A stretch of 64,000 nucleotides of DNA. It comes from LMUY01 sp965199105. GTDB taxonomy: Bacteria; Pseudomonadota; Alphaproteobacteria; Acetobacterales; Acetobacteraceae. The translations under genes were made by a program, and so were the position numbers. Each line of letters starts with the position of its first letter. The first letter of the stretch is position 1. Below, one piece after another: positions 15,573 to 24,061 of this stretch. The stretch is from positions 434,001-498,000 of the forward strand of contig CBDAQO010000002.1 in assembly GCA_965199105.1 (NCBI GenBank), written 5' to 3'. Below the pieces are notes generated by a model that saw only the letters and a program-made list of their open reading frames with translations, was not told where the DNA came from and did not search any database.

Positions 15573-16448
15573 ATGCCCTATCGCCCGGAAAGCAGCGCCC
15601 TCGCCCTCCCGTCCGGTGGCCTGGCGCAGCCGATTAAAGATGGGATCACCGCGCAGGTCCGCGCCCTGTTCAACGACCAGAGCCGCGGTGAGCAACCGGT
15701 GGCGCGGCGCACCGACGGGCTGTTCGGCCCGCGCGCGGTCGCCTGGCGCGTGCATGGCGACGTCACGTCCATGATGGTGGGCGGGGTGGCCGGGCTACTG
15801 CTGCAGATGCTGCACCCCGCCGTGCTTGCCGGCGTTTGGGACCATTCGAACTTTCGCGCCGACATGCATGGCCGGTTGCGCCGCACCGCGCGCTTCATCG
15901 CGCTCACCACCTTTGGCAGCCGCACCGACGCCGAAGCCGTGATCGCCCGCGTCCGCCGCATCCACGACCAGGTGCGCGGCACCCTGCCCGACGGCACCCC
16001 GTATACCGCCAACGACCCGGCGATGCTGGCCTGGGTGCACGTGACCGAGGCCACCAGCTTCCTCAACGGCTGGATCCGCTACGCCGAGCCGCGCATGACG
16101 GGGGCCGACCAGGACCGCTACTTCGCCGAGATGGCACGCGTGGCCGAACCGCTCGGCGCCGACCCCATTCCGCGCAACCGTGCGCAAGCCCGCGACCTGA
16201 TCCGCCGCATGCAGCCGCAACTGCGCACCGACGCCCGCACGCGTGAGGTCGCCCAGTTCGTGCTTGGCCAACGCGCGGCCAACCCGATGGCGCAGCCACT
16301 GCAATCCCTCACCATGCAGGCCGGGGTGGACCTGCTACCCGCCTGGGCGCAGCGAATGCACGGCTTGTCCAGCCCGGTGCTGAGCGTGCCGATCGTGCGG
16401 GCCGGCACGCTGGGCATCGCGCGGACGCTACGCTGGGCGTTCCAGTGA
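15573..16448 (+). CDS. MpaB-like oxygenase (DUF2236)
   Basis: A 291-residue protein of the MpaB/latex-clearing-protein-like DUF2236 family. It carries RVHGDVTSMMVGGVAGLLLQ and MLHPAVLAGVWDHSNF near residues 59-93, the segment that supplies a haem histidine in characterised relatives, and WVHVTEATSFL around 153-163. Relatives are b-type haem oxygenases acting on hydrophobic substrates. There is no signal peptide. It follows the repeat element at 15375 and converges on the secreted propeller gene across a strong hairpin. Confidence 0.87.
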   Translation: MPYRPESSALALPSGGLAQPIKDGITAQVRALFNDQSRGEQPVARRTDGLFGPRAVAWRVHGDVTSMMVGGVAGLLLQMLHPAVLAGVWDHSNFRADMHGRLRRTARFIALTTFGSRTDAEAVIARVRRIHDQVRGTLPDGTPYTANDPAMLAWVHVTEATSFLNGWIRYAEPRMTGADQDRYFAEMARVAEPLGADPIPRNRAQARDLIRRMQPQLRTDARTREVAQFVLGQRAANPMAQPLQSLTMQAGVDLLPAWAQRMHGLSSPVLSVPIVRAGTLGIARTLRWAFQ

Positions 16449-16452
16449 GGCT

Positions 16453-16482
16453 CGGCGCGCGCGGTCTGACACGCGCGCCGAT
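16453..16482. terminator. Bidirectional terminator hairpin
   Basis: A 10-bp perfect stem, TCGGCGCGCG (16453-16462) pairing with 16473-16482, with a 10-base loop. It lies between the converging MpaB-like and beta-propeller genes. No clear T-run follows on either strand, so termination efficiency is uncertain. Confidence 0.5.
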
Positions 16483-16487
16483 CCAGC

Positions 16488-17732
16488 TTACTTGCTGATC
16501 AAGCCCGCCAGTACCGCGTCGAGCTCCTTGCTCAGCTTGGGCTTGGTGAAGCTCGGCGCGAACACCTGGATGCAGCTCGCTTTGCACTCCGGGTCGCCCG
16601 CAATGGCCGAGGTCGGCACGAAAACATGCGTCGAGCGTGGGTCGGCCGAGATGACGTGGGCGCTCACGTTGCTGGGGACGTTCGCGATGAACGCATTGGT
16701 TACGGCGTCGATCACGCTGATCGACGCGCCGCCGTTGGCCGCCGAATTGGTGCGCGCGGCGTCGTAGAACAGGCCGTTGGCGTAGGCCACCTGGTCGGCA
16801 CCACCCACCTGCGGGATGCTGGCCAGCACGCTGCCATCACGCGCGCTGACGATCGCCGTGTAGTTGTTCAGCGAACACCCGATCAGCAGCTTCTGGCCCG
16901 GCGCCAGCGCGATGCCGGCGGCGTTGCAGCCGGTGATTGGATATTCCTTCACCTCGGTGAGCGTGCGCGGGTTGATGACGGAGAGCGCGCCCGCATTCGG
17001 ATCGGTGCCGATCTGGGCGATGTTGAGGTAGAACATCCCCGTTTCCGGGTCGTAGACCGAGGCTTCGATGTCGGTGGCGGCGGTGAAGACGAAGTGGCCC
17101 AGCACGCGCCGGTCAGTTGGGTTGGTCGAGATGAAGGTGATGAAGGGCGGTTCGGCGTCCCCGTTCTGCACCACCATGACCTGGTCGACGGGGTCCCAGG
17201 AGAGGCCGTCGGAACGCAAGTCTTGCGCGGCGGTCTGCCCGGGCAGGACTGTCGAGATGCTGTCAACGATGGAGTGCGTCAACAGGTTGACGACCTTGAC
17301 CGAACTATCTCCATTGGTGGCCCAAATCTCGCCCGGCGTCGTCGGCTGCACGCTGTTGGGGCCGGACTGGGCATTGTTCGGCGTGCCGTCCGGGTTGATC
17401 GGGGCGCCCGAGAAGCCGGTGATGCGTGTGATGAAGCTGTTGGTGGGGATGTCGATCAGGTCCACGCCGCCATTGGTACGGTCGGCGAAGTAGTAGATCG
17501 GGAACACCGGGTCAATAAAACCGAAGTCGAACGACACCAGCGGCTTACCGGGAATCTTGACCGTCGCCACGCGGGGGAAGTTGAACCGCTCGCTCAAAGG
17601 GGCTTTCTGGCTGCTGGCGGCAGTGGCGCTTTGCGCTGCGGCGGAAGTGGTGACAGCGTTAAGTCCAGTAGTGAGTGCAAGGCACGTTGCTGCAAGCAAG
17701 CAAGACCGCAGCCAATTGTATGAACGTAGCAT
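16488..17732 (-). CDS. Secreted YncE-like beta-propeller protein
   Basis: A 414-residue exported protein. A signal peptide (LRSCLLAATCLALTTGLNAV, cleaved about residue 34 after TTSAAAQ) is followed by repeated blade-like strands such as GGVDLIDIPTNSFI, IWATNGDSSVKVVNLLTHSI, GALSVINPRTLTEVKEYPI and ASISVIDAVTNAFI. These match the lactonase/YncE class of beta-propellers, which includes binding proteins as well as enzymes. Two cysteine pairs (GCNAAG/GCSLN and ECKASC) may form disulfides. GGAGG lies 9 bases before the ATG, and a consensus TATAAT box lies further upstream. The function is not known. Confidence 0.85.
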   Translation of the reverse strand: MLRSYNWLRSCLLAATCLALTTGLNAVTTSAAAQSATAASSQKAPLSERFNFPRVATVKIPGKPLVSFDFGFIDPVFPIYYFADRTNGGVDLIDIPTNSFITRITGFSGAPINPDGTPNNAQSGPNSVQPTTPGEIWATNGDSSVKVVNLLTHSIVDSISTVLPGQTAAQDLRSDGLSWDPVDQVMVVQNGDAEPPFITFISTNPTDRRVLGHFVFTAATDIEASVYDPETGMFYLNIAQIGTDPNAGALSVINPRTLTEVKEYPITGCNAAGIALAPGQKLLIGCSLNNYTAIVSARDGSVLASIPQVGGADQVAYANGLFYDAARTNSAANGGASISVIDAVTNAFIANVPSNVSAHVISADPRSTHVFVPTSAIAGDPECKASCIQVFAPSFTKPKLSKELDAVLAGLISK

Positions 17733-17783
17733 ATTTGAACGCCTCCGTGTTATCCCCGATCTAATTGATGGGGTTCTGCTCGC

Positions 17784-17789
17784 ATTATA
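17784..17789 (-). promoter_or_regulatory. Consensus -10 box upstream of the beta-propeller gene
   Basis: TATAAT on the minus strand, about 52 bases before the ATG at 17732, in a locally AT-rich stretch that stands out in this GC-rich window. No convincing -35 box sits at 16-18 bases; a TTGACG is present but 34 bases away. The 205-bp gap from 17733 to 17937 shows nothing else recognisable. Confidence 0.45.
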
Positions 17790-17937
17790 ACGGCAGTAAC
17801 CCTCTTACCCTATTAATGATTTGCGTCAACAGCCGGATTGTTGCCTGCGCGTCGGTCGCGTCGTTTCGCCGGCAAGCGCCATGCGCCCGGACACGGGTGC
17901 TCGGCGATGCACGTCCCGGATGGGGGCGTTGGGCGGG

Positions 17938-18846
17938 CTAAGCCGCCGCCCGCTCCTCGGCATAGGTCGGCCCGTCGCCCGCAACCGTGGTGCGCCGCAT
18001 GTCGCGCACCTGCGCGGCGTCAAACCGGCGGACGCGGTGCATGGTTTGCCGGTTGTCCCACATCACCAGGTCATGCGGGTGCCAGCGATGCACGTAGACG
18101 AAGCGCGGCGCCGTGGCGTGTTCAGTCAGGTCGCGCAGGAAGGCGCGCGCCTCGGGCATCGGCCAGCCCACGATGGCGCCCGCGTGGGATGACAGGAACA
18201 GCGACTTGCGCCCGGTGACCGGATGGGTGCGCACCAGGCGCTGGCGCACCGGCTGGAACACGGCCCGCTCCTCTGCGCTCAGATCGTCGAAGCCCAGAAT
18301 GCCGCGCGAGTAGATCAGCGAGTGCTCGCACACCAAGTCCTCCACCTCGCGCTTGGTCGCCTCGTCCAGCGCGTCATACGCGGCCCGCATGTCGGCGAAC
18401 TCGGTGTTGCCGCCCGCGGTCGACACCACCCGGCCGGACAGGATGGAGTATTTGGCCGGGATGGCGCGGAACGAGCTGTCCGAATGCCAGAGCTGGTTGC
18501 CGAGGTTGAACAGCCGGCGCCGGTCGTCGCGCGGCAGCGGCACGCCGTGCTGGTCGAGGTTGGAGACGTCGGCCATGCCCGGGCCGAGCCGGTTTTCGCC
18601 TTTCTTGGTCACGTTGCCGCCCTCGGTTTCTTCCAGGCGGCCGAAGTTCTGGCTGAACGCCTTCTGCTGCTCGTCCGTGATCTCCTGCGACGGGAAGATC
18701 AGCACCGCATGCTCGTCCATCCCGGCTTCGATCACCGCCACTTGCTCGCCGGAAAGCGGGGTTCGCAGGTCCATATTCTTCGCGCGGCCGGCCAACGTCT
18801 GGCCAATGGGTTGCACGTAGCCGACGGCCTCGATGGATCTGCTCAT
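17938..18846 (-). CDS. TauD/TfdA family Fe(II)/2-oxoglutarate-dependent dioxygenase
   Basis: A 302-residue double-stranded beta-helix dioxygenase. Iron ligands are visible as H121-x-D123 in QLWHSDSSFRAIPAKYS and H270 in VMWDNRQTMHRVRRFD; arginines in MRRTTVAGD (about 284-285) should bind 2-oxoglutarate. Family members hydroxylate taurine, 2,4-D or other organic acids. The pattern NLGNQLWHSDSSF is close to the 2,4-D dioxygenase-like subgroup. GGAG is 8 bases before the ATG. It is a single gene preceding a divergent-free gap, and the substrate remains unknown. Confidence 0.9.
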   Translation of the reverse strand: MSRSIEAVGYVQPIGQTLAGRAKNMDLRTPLSGEQVAVIEAGMDEHAVLIFPSQEITDEQQKAFSQNFGRLEETEGGNVTKKGENRLGPGMADVSNLDQHGVPLPRDDRRRLFNLGNQLWHSDSSFRAIPAKYSILSGRVVSTAGGNTEFADMRAAYDALDEATKREVEDLVCEHSLIYSRGILGFDDLSAEERAVFQPVRQRLVRTHPVTGRKSLFLSSHAGAIVGWPMPEARAFLRDLTEHATAPRFVYVHRWHPHDLVMWDNRQTMHRVRRFDAAQVRDMRRTTVAGDGPTYAEERAAA

Positions 18847-18916
18847 GAGCGGCTCTCCGCCTTGTTATGGCACGGTTGTCATAGGCAACGATCCTAAGCC
18901 CATAGCGGCGACGTTG

Positions 18917-20512
18917 TCAGCTTTCCTGCGATGGCATGTTCTCGACCATGCGCATCAGGGTGGCCAACTGGTCGGCCTCCGCCACCGGCTTGTCGGTGCG
19001 GATGCGGGCGACGCGGGGGAAGCGCAGCGCCACGCCGGATTTATGGCGGCTGGACAACTGCGCCGCGTCGAACGCGATTTCCAGCACCAGGCCGCGCTCC
19101 ACCTCGCGCACCGGGCCGAACCGGTTGATGGTGTGGTTGCGGATCCAGCGGTCGAGCTGGACCAGTTCGGTGTCGGTGAAGCCGCTATAGGCCTTGCCGA
19201 CCGGCACCAGCTCGCCGTCCTCGCGCCACAGACCGAAGGTATAGTCGGAGTAGTACGAGCTGCGCTTGCCGTGGCCGCGCTGGGCATACATCACCACGGC
19301 ATCGATGGTGAGCGGGTCGCGCTTCCACTTCCACCACTGCCCCTTGGGCCGACCCGGCACGTACGCGCTGTCGGCCCGCTTCAGCATCAAGCCCTCGATG
19401 GCCGCCGCCCGGGTGCCGTCGCGGATGGCGGAGAGCTCGGCGATGCTGGCGAACGGGATTTGCACCGACAGGTCCATCCGCGCCGGCTGGGTGCGGCTGA
19501 ACCAGGCTTCCAAGCGGCGGCGGCGCTCGTCGAAGGGGAGCGTGCGGAGGTCCTCATCGCCGTCGAACAGGATGTCATACAGGCGGGCATGGACTGGGAA
19601 GTCCCGCAGCATCTTGGCGCCCACCACCTTGCGGCCGAGGCGCTGCTGCAGGTCGGCGAACGGCGCCACGTCCCCGTCGCGGATGACGAGCAACTCGCCG
19701 TCCAGCACGGCGTGGAAGTCCATCGCCTCGACCATCTCGGGGAAGCTGGCGGAGACGTCGTCCGCGCCGCGGGAGAACACGCGGCGGCCGCCGGGCACGG
19801 CCACCATTTGGGCGCGGATGCCGTCCCACTTCCACTCGGCCCGGAACGCCGCCGGGTCGAGCGCCGCCAGGTCGGGCGGCTCGAGCGGGTGGGCGAGCAT
19901 AGGGGGGCGGAACACCGGTGCGCCCGCCGGGTCGGGTCGCGGGCCGCGCTCCTCGAGCCAGGCGAACAGCGGCAGGTAGGGCGGGGTGAGGCCGTGCCAC
20001 ACCTCCTCGATCTCGTCCGGCGCCACCCGCCCGCCGGCAAGCTCCGCCAGCGCCACCTTCGCCAGCCGGGCCGAGGCGCCCACCCGCAGGCTGCCGGTGA
20101 TGAGCTTGAGCAGGGCGTATCGGCTGGAGGCGTCGCACGCGTCGAGCCAGCCGGCCACGATGCCGGGCAGGTCGGCCTTGGGCGTGCTGAGCAGTGTTTG
20201 GATCACCTCGGTCATCCCGGGCGGCGGCCGGTTGGTGGCGCGTTCAGGCCACATCAGCGCCACGGTGTCGGCCAGGTCTCCCACGTAATCGTAGGACCAG
20301 GCGAACAGGGTCGGGTCAGTGCGCTGCTCGGCCAGGCCGCGGATGAGCATCGGCTTGGCGGCCTGGAACGCGAGCTCGCCGGTGAGGGCGGCGAGGGCGA
20401 AGCCGCGGTCGGGGTCAGGCTCGGTGGCAAAGTAGCGGCGCAGCAGCGCGATCTTGGCCAGGCGACCCGGCGTCAGCACCAGGCGTTCGAGCAGGTCGGC
20501 GAAGGCGTGCAA
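18917..20512 (-). CDS. ATP-dependent DNA ligase (cisplatin damage-response type)
   Basis: A 531-residue ligase with a helical N-terminal DNA-binding domain (about 1-200), an adenylation domain with nucleophile lysine K228 in EWKWDGIRAQ, and an OB-fold domain near 400-520. Downstream motifs FSRGADDVSASFPE, LDGELLV, EGLMLKR and WWKWKRDP correspond to nucleotidyl-transferase motifs Ia, III, IV and V. The architecture matches bacterial LigC/LigB-type ligases linked to DNA damage response. The start is TTG at 20512, fitting the family N-terminus (MxxFAxLLERLV), but no Shine-Dalgarno is visible and a repeat element begins 9 bases upstream. A partner exonuclease gene lies at 21098. Confidence 0.92.
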   Translation of the reverse strand: MHAFADLLERLVLTPGRLAKIALLRRYFATEPDPDRGFALAALTGELAFQAAKPMLIRGLAEQRTDPTLFAWSYDYVGDLADTVALMWPERATNRPPPGMTEVIQTLLSTPKADLPGIVAGWLDACDASSRYALLKLITGSLRVGASARLAKVALAELAGGRVAPDEIEEVWHGLTPPYLPLFAWLEERGPRPDPAGAPVFRPPMLAHPLEPPDLAALDPAAFRAEWKWDGIRAQMVAVPGGRRVFSRGADDVSASFPEMVEAMDFHAVLDGELLVIRDGDVAPFADLQQRLGRKVVGAKMLRDFPVHARLYDILFDGDEDLRTLPFDERRRRLEAWFSRTQPARMDLSVQIPFASIAELSAIRDGTRAAAIEGLMLKRADSAYVPGRPKGQWWKWKRDPLTIDAVVMYAQRGHGKRSSYYSDYTFGLWREDGELVPVGKAYSGFTDTELVQLDRWIRNHTINRFGPVREVERGLVLEIAFDAAQLSSRHKSGVALRFPRVARIRTDKPVAEADQLATLMRMVENMPSQES

Positions 20513-20520
20513 AGGAGAGG

Positions 20521-20626
20521 CTAGAGCAGCATCCGAGCAATCGGAGTCGCGTCGCGATCCGAAGGCTCGGATAAAGCTGCTCTTTTCTCAGTCAAGCAGA
20601 GCATGATCGAAGACCTCATGCTCTAG
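20521..20626. repeat. 106-bp CTAG-bounded palindromic repeat (copy B)
   Basis: Bounded by CTAGAGC (20521-20527) and GCTCTAG (20620-20626). It matches the reverse complement of 15375-15478 with about eight substitutions and no large gap. An inner palindromic part is AGAGCATGATC with CATGCTCT. It separates the ligase gene from the coiled-coil gene. The flanking 20627-20698 contains only a 22-codon minus-strand ORF of doubtful status. Confidence 0.85.
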
Positions 20627-20698
20627 GTCGCTCGTCTTTGCCGTTCGTCGACCGCCGTCTGGATCCGACGCACTTCGATCTCGATCGCCATGACGAGA

Positions 20699-21079
20699 TC
20701 ATTGCATGCGCATCTCTTCACGGTCGTTTTCCTGGCGACGGCGAACGTGACCGACCGCGCCGAGATTGACCGAGATGTCGTCGAGCACGCCCGTCCAGCG
20801 GTCCTCGAGCTTCTCGAACCGGTCCATCACCACGACGCGGAACTGGTCGAGCCGCTGGTCGAAGCCGGTCATGCGGTGCTCGAGGCCGGTCATCCGGTTT
20901 TCGAGCCCTGACACGCGCTCCTCAAGGGACCTCATACGGCCACTGAGCCCGACTATCCCCCGCTCGAGCCCCACCATCTGGTCTTCAAGCCGTTGGAAGC
21001 GCTGGTCCACGTGGTGCCGGAGTTCGTGCTGGCCCACCTCCAACCGCTCGAGCACCGCCAAGATCTTATCGTCGTCCAT
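20699..21079 (-). CDS. Small coiled-coil protein
   Basis: A 126-residue hydrophilic protein made almost wholly of heptad-like repeats, including RMRSLEERVSGLENRMTGLE followed by HRMTGFDQRLDQF, which predict a long parallel coiled coil. No signal peptide, membrane segment or enzymatic motif is present. The ATG at 21079 is preferred to TTG at 21082. It interrupts the usual ligase-exonuclease neighbourhood. Comparable short proteins are common as unannotated hypotheticals and sometimes resemble phage tail or DUF1640-like coiled coils, so its role is open. Confidence 0.7.
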   Translation of the reverse strand: MDDDKILAVLERLEVGQHELRHHVDQRFQRLEDQMVGLERGIVGLSGRMRSLEERVSGLENRMTGLEHRMTGFDQRLDQFRVVVMDRFEKLEDRWTGVLDDISVNLGAVGHVRRRQENDREEMRMQ

Positions 21080-21097
21080 CAACGCATCCCTTCCCCC

Positions 21098-22189
21098 TCA
21101 GTCTAGCACAGGCTGCGGGGGCGGTACAGCGCTTGCCTCTGCCGACAAGAGCGCGGTTGCCTCAGTCGGGGTGGCTAAATCCTCTTCCTCCTCGCCGTAA
21201 CCCAGCAGACGCAAGGCCCGCCCCGTCACGCCGCGCTTGGCGACCTCGTGGATCAAGGCCTCCTCGCGTCCGTGCGTCACCCAGATCTCCGGCGCGCCCA
21301 CCTCGTCCACGGTGGCGTTCAGCTCGGCCCAGTCGGCGTGGTCGCTGATCACCAACGGCAGCTCCACCCCACGCGACCGGGCGCGCTGGCGCACCCGCAT
21401 CCAGCCGGACGCCAGACAAACCACCGGCTCCGCCAGCCGCCGTGCCCAACGGTCGGCAATCGCGCCCGGCGGCGCCAGCACGATGGCTCCCGCGAGATCG
21501 GCCTTGTTCGCCACCGTCGCCGGCCGCAGGTCGCCCAGCGTGACGCCCAGGCGCTCATAGGCGGCACACACCGGGGCCAGCGCGCCATGCAAGTAGATCG
21601 GCCGGTCCCATCCTGCCTCGCGCAGCAACGCGATCACCCGCTGGCATTTGCCCAGTGCATACGCGCCCACCACGTGCGTGCGCTCCGGAAACAGGGCCAC
21701 GCTGTCGAGCAGCTTACGGATTTCCTGGTCGGGCCGCGGGTGCCGGAACACCGGCAGGGCGAACGTCGCCTCCGTGACGAACACGTCGCATTGGATCGGC
21801 TCGAACGGCCGGCAGGTCGGGTCGGCAACGCGCTTATAGTCGCCGGACACGACCGCCCGGCTGCCGCGCCACTCCATCGCCACCTGCGCCGCCCCCAGCA
21901 CATGCCCGGCCGGTTGCAGCCAAACCCGCGTCTCACCGAGGGTCAGCACCTCACCATAACGCAGCTCCTGCTGCGTCAGCCCGGCGCGGTCGTCACCCAT
22001 GCGAACCCGCATGATCGCCAGCGTCTCCGCGCTTGCCAACACATGGGCGTGGCCGGGGCGGGCGTGATCGGCGTGAGCATGGGTTATGACGGCGCGGTCG
22101 ACCGGACGCATCGGGTCGATAAAGAAGCCGCCTGGCTCACAGAACAGGCCCTCGGGACGGGTTTGCAACCAAGTTTCGGGATGCGGCAT
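21098..22189 (-). CDS. Ligase-associated MBL-fold DNA exonuclease
   Basis: A 363-residue metallo-beta-lactamase-fold nuclease. The metal motif THAHADHARPGH (H37, H39, D41, H42) is followed by PAGHVLGAAQV, VVSGDYKR and the C-terminal SDHADWAELN and VTHGREEALI, the beta-CASP-like pattern of ligase-associated exonucleases. Such enzymes are genetically linked to LigC-type ligases in DNA repair. ATG at 22189 is chosen as the family start (MPHPETWLQTRPEGLFCEPG); the 43 residues upstream look non-coding. The ligase-associated helicase and phosphoesterase commonly found with it are not in this window. Confidence 0.9.
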   Translation of the reverse strand: MPHPETWLQTRPEGLFCEPGGFFIDPMRPVDRAVITHAHADHARPGHAHVLASAETLAIMRVRMGDDRAGLTQQELRYGEVLTLGETRVWLQPAGHVLGAAQVAMEWRGSRAVVSGDYKRVADPTCRPFEPIQCDVFVTEATFALPVFRHPRPDQEIRKLLDSVALFPERTHVVGAYALGKCQRVIALLREAGWDRPIYLHGALAPVCAAYERLGVTLGDLRPATVANKADLAGAIVLAPPGAIADRWARRLAEPVVCLASGWMRVRQRARSRGVELPLVISDHADWAELNATVDEVGAPEIWVTHGREEALIHEVAKRGVTGRALRLLGYGEEEEDLATPTEATALLSAEASAVPPPQPVLD

Positions 22190-22399
22190 GCCTCGGCATG
22201 TGGGCTGAATACGAGCCGCCGCCAAGCACCGACGCCGCGCGCTGGAGGCGCCAGGTTTGCTCGTCGTCTGGTCGCTACCGCAAGCCGCACCGGCCAGCCC
22301 CAGCATGTCGCACCTCAAACCGCTCGCGCTACGCTCCGGCGACCATCGGGCGGATCAGGGTCAGCGGCCAATAGTAGCGCCCTGACGGAGCCGGCGATG

Positions 22400-23971
22400 T
22401 CAGAACTCCTTCCAGTCCTCCTCGGCGGGCTGGTGCGCGAGGGCGAGGCTTGCGCTTGTGCCGGCCGCCTTCTTCGGGGCTGCCGCACGGGGCGCAGGGC
22501 GTTCCTTGGCGGCGCGGGACGCAACCGCGGCGGGCCGCGGCGGGACCGGCGCGTGGGCAGGCCGCTCGGCGGGTTTCTTGGCCGAGTGCTCTTCGGTGAT
22601 CTGGAACTCCTGCGTCAGTCCGGCCAACTCCGCGGCGTCCTTCGACAGTGAATGGCTCGCCGCGGTGGTCTGTTCCACCATGGCGGCGTTCTGCTGCGTC
22701 ACCTGGTCCATCTGGTTGACCGCCGTATTGACCTCGCGAAGCCCCTGCGCCTGCTCCTGCGCCGACAGCGACATGCTGGAGACCATGCCCGCAAGCTCGG
22801 CCACTTGCGACACGATCCGAGTCAACGCGCTGCCAGTATTGCCCACCAGCTTGACGCCGATTTCCACCTGCTTGCTCGACGTGGACACAAGCGCCTTGAT
22901 CTCCTTGGCCGCCCCCGCGGAGCGTTGCGCCAGCGCGCGGACCTCGCTGGCGACGACTGCGAACCCACGCCCAGCATCCCCGGCGCGCGCGGCTTCGACG
23001 CCTGCGTTCAAAGCCAGCAAATTGGTCTGGAAGGCGATCTCGTCGATCACGCCGATGATCTGGCCGATCTGCTGCGAAGACTTCTCGATCTCGTCCATGG
23101 CCGACACGGCCTGGCTCACGATCTGGCCGGACGTCTCCGCATCGGAGCGCGTCGCGGACACGACGTCGTGGGCGTGCTGGGCGTTTTCGGCCGTTTTCTG
23201 CACCGTGGCGGTGATCTCATCCAGCGCGGCGGCGGTCTGCTCCAAGCTGGCCGCCTGCTGCTCGGTGCGGCGGCTCAGATCGTCCGCCGCCTGCGCGATT
23301 TCGGCGGAGCCACCCTGTAGGCCGGCGATGTTGGAGGCGATCTTGCGCAGCAGGCTCTCGAGCGTGGCGAACGCGCCGTTCAGGTCTTCGCGCAGGGGCT
23401 CGTAGCTGGCCGGAAGCGTCGTGTTCAGGCGGTAGGCGAAGTCACCCGCCGCCAGCCGCTTCAGCGCTCCCCCAATCGAGCCAACGATCAGCATCACCTG
23501 GGCTTCGATGGCGGCAGCTTCGGACTCTCGTTGCGCTTGCACCGAAGCGGTCTCGGCGGCGGCGAGCGCCGCTTCCGCGTTGTCGCGCGACATCGCATTC
23601 TCGCGGAACGTCGACATGGCACGCGTCATGCGGCCGACGCAATCGGTGTGGTGAGTGAACTCGATCGGGCTGTCCAGGTCGCCCGCGGCAAGCGCCTCCA
23701 TTCTCACCACGGTGGTGACGTAGGGAATGGCGATGGCTCGAGCGAGCACCCGGCCTGTCACGATCGCAACGATCATGATGGCGGCAGAAGCGATGCTCAG
23801 GCCGGTCTCAACGCGGGACACGATGGCTGCATCCGTCGAACTGGCGCTGGCGAAGCACCACAGCACCCACCAACCGCAAGCGAGCGCGGCCGCTGCCAGC
23901 GTCGCGGTTCCGGTGACAGCCAGCAACAGCTTCAGCTTAATCGGCGCATTCTCACGGAACCAAGCGAGCAT
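22400..23971 (-). CDS. Methyl-accepting chemotaxis protein with C-terminal adaptor tether
   Basis: A 523-residue receptor. Two transmembrane helices (about 14-38 and 57-78) flank a very short periplasmic loop of about 18 residues, so it probably senses through membrane or cytoplasmic input. A HAMP-like linker is followed by a cytoplasmic methyl-accepting domain (about 210-460) with the signalling tip IIGVIDEIAFQTNLLALNAG. The tail is alanine/proline-rich and ends DWKEF, resembling the pentapeptide that tethers CheR or CheB. No che genes are nearby, so it must feed a chemotaxis array encoded elsewhere. Confidence 0.93.
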   Translation of the reverse strand: MLAWFRENAPIKLKLLLAVTGTATLAAAALACGWWVLWCFASASSTDAAIVSRVETGLSIASAAIMIVAIVTGRVLARAIAIPYVTTVVRMEALAAGDLDSPIEFTHHTDCVGRMTRAMSTFRENAMSRDNAEAALAAAETASVQAQRESEAAAIEAQVMLIVGSIGGALKRLAAGDFAYRLNTTLPASYEPLREDLNGAFATLESLLRKIASNIAGLQGGSAEIAQAADDLSRRTEQQAASLEQTAAALDEITATVQKTAENAQHAHDVVSATRSDAETSGQIVSQAVSAMDEIEKSSQQIGQIIGVIDEIAFQTNLLALNAGVEAARAGDAGRGFAVVASEVRALAQRSAGAAKEIKALVSTSSKQVEIGVKLVGNTGSALTRIVSQVAELAGMVSSMSLSAQEQAQGLREVNTAVNQMDQVTQQNAAMVEQTTAASHSLSKDAAELAGLTQEFQITEEHSAKKPAERPAHAPVPPRPAAVASRAAKERPAPRAAAPKKAAGTSASLALAHQPAEEDWKEF

Positions 23972-24061
23972 CGAACCTCCTCCTTGCTGGGCGGCTATTG
24001 TTAACCGGCATCGTAGCCGGCAAGCCTTACCAAACCGTTAGCGCGCAGTGGCGCAATTCGC

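Noticed and set aside
18833..20524. 563-codon plus-strand frame opposite the DNA ligase
   Set aside because: Antisense shadow; the ligase motifs on the minus strand are intact.
20623..20691. 22-codon minus-strand ORF between the repeat and the coiled-coil gene
   Set aside because: It has no clear ribosome-binding site and ends at the repeat boundary; too short to support by itself.
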